A stretch of DNA of 64,000 bases, from contig JAFEBH010000011.1 of NCBI GenBank assembly GCA_018242765.1, forward strand, positions 396,659 to 460,658, written 5' to 3'. The stretch comes from Nitrospira sp. (GTDB taxonomy: Bacteria > Nitrospirota > Nitrospiria > Nitrospirales > Nitrospiraceae). How positions within the stretch are numbered: position 1 is the first letter of the stretch; each line of letters starts with the position of its first letter. The position numbers and the translations under genes were made by a program. The notes beneath the pieces were generated by a model, which worked only from the letters and a program-made list of their open reading frames with translations, was not told the DNA's origin and ran no database searches. Positions 64,000-64,000 of this stretch are shown here, one piece after another.

Positions 64000-64000
64000 T

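Overview
The window looks like part of a chromosome of a Nitrospira-type bacterium (phylum Nitrospirota). The main reason is a compact reductive TCA (rTCA) cluster: a 2-oxoacid:ferredoxin oxidoreductase subunit, two-subunit ATP-citrate lyase, aconitase, monomeric NADP-type isocitrate dehydrogenase, a soluble-looking fumarate reductase/succinate dehydrogenase pair and succinyl-CoA synthetase. GTG starts, Gram-negative envelope genes (a secretin, lipoproteins, outer-membrane beta-barrels) and many long intergenic inverted repeats agree with this. The genus is inferred from gene content, not from a database match.

Layout. 1-5450: end of the oxidoreductase alpha subunit, an Rsm22-like and a second methyltransferase, small zinc-ribbon and acidic proteins, a dual-specificity phosphatase and Fpg. 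5632-18107: the rTCA genes, all on the plus strand (aclB, aclA, acn, idh, frdB-like, frdA-like, sucC, sucD). 18108-22220: three tandem paralogous outer-membrane beta-barrel genes with duplicated upstream DNA. 22353-29224: PilZ protein, secretin and a giant TPR/disordered/membrane protein. 29521-40115: envelope and housekeeping genes (Tat amidohydrolase, AIM24, M48 peptidase, phosphodiesterase, DUF3332, TRL-like, PEGA, DUF3015-DUF4105, alpha/beta hydrolase). 40195-48638: minus-strand run with HicAB, a zinc-ribbon protein, an SDR, two DUF2064/TIGR0428x-type glycosyltransferases, dCTP deaminase, a KamA-type radical SAM enzyme, a glutaredoxin and an ATP-grasp-like protein. 48696-55321: YkgJ-DUF2156 fusion, hybrid histidine kinase, NorQ-type ATPase, DUF167 and two glycine-zipper lipoproteins.

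55528-63161 is an accessory island. Toxin-antitoxin modules (one intact, two with broken PIN toxins) flank a two-gene operon. Its first gene encodes a TIR protein with an intact putative NADase motif. Its second gene, overlapping by four bases, encodes an nSTAND NTPase fused to a membrane PAS-GAF-histidine kinase. The kinase half is a near-copy of the kinase gene about 10 kb upstream, minus its receiver domain. STAND proteins of this kind usually end in WD40 or other repeat sensors, so the locus looks like an immune or cell-death module whose sensor part has been replaced by two-component signalling. It is the strongest candidate here for an undescribed system.

Between genes lie at least three families of long inverted repeats. 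The best has five copies with a conserved inner core and outer arms that differ in sequence between copies but stay complementary within each copy, which suggests selection on structure. No rRNA, tRNA, CRISPR array, transposase or integrase was seen.
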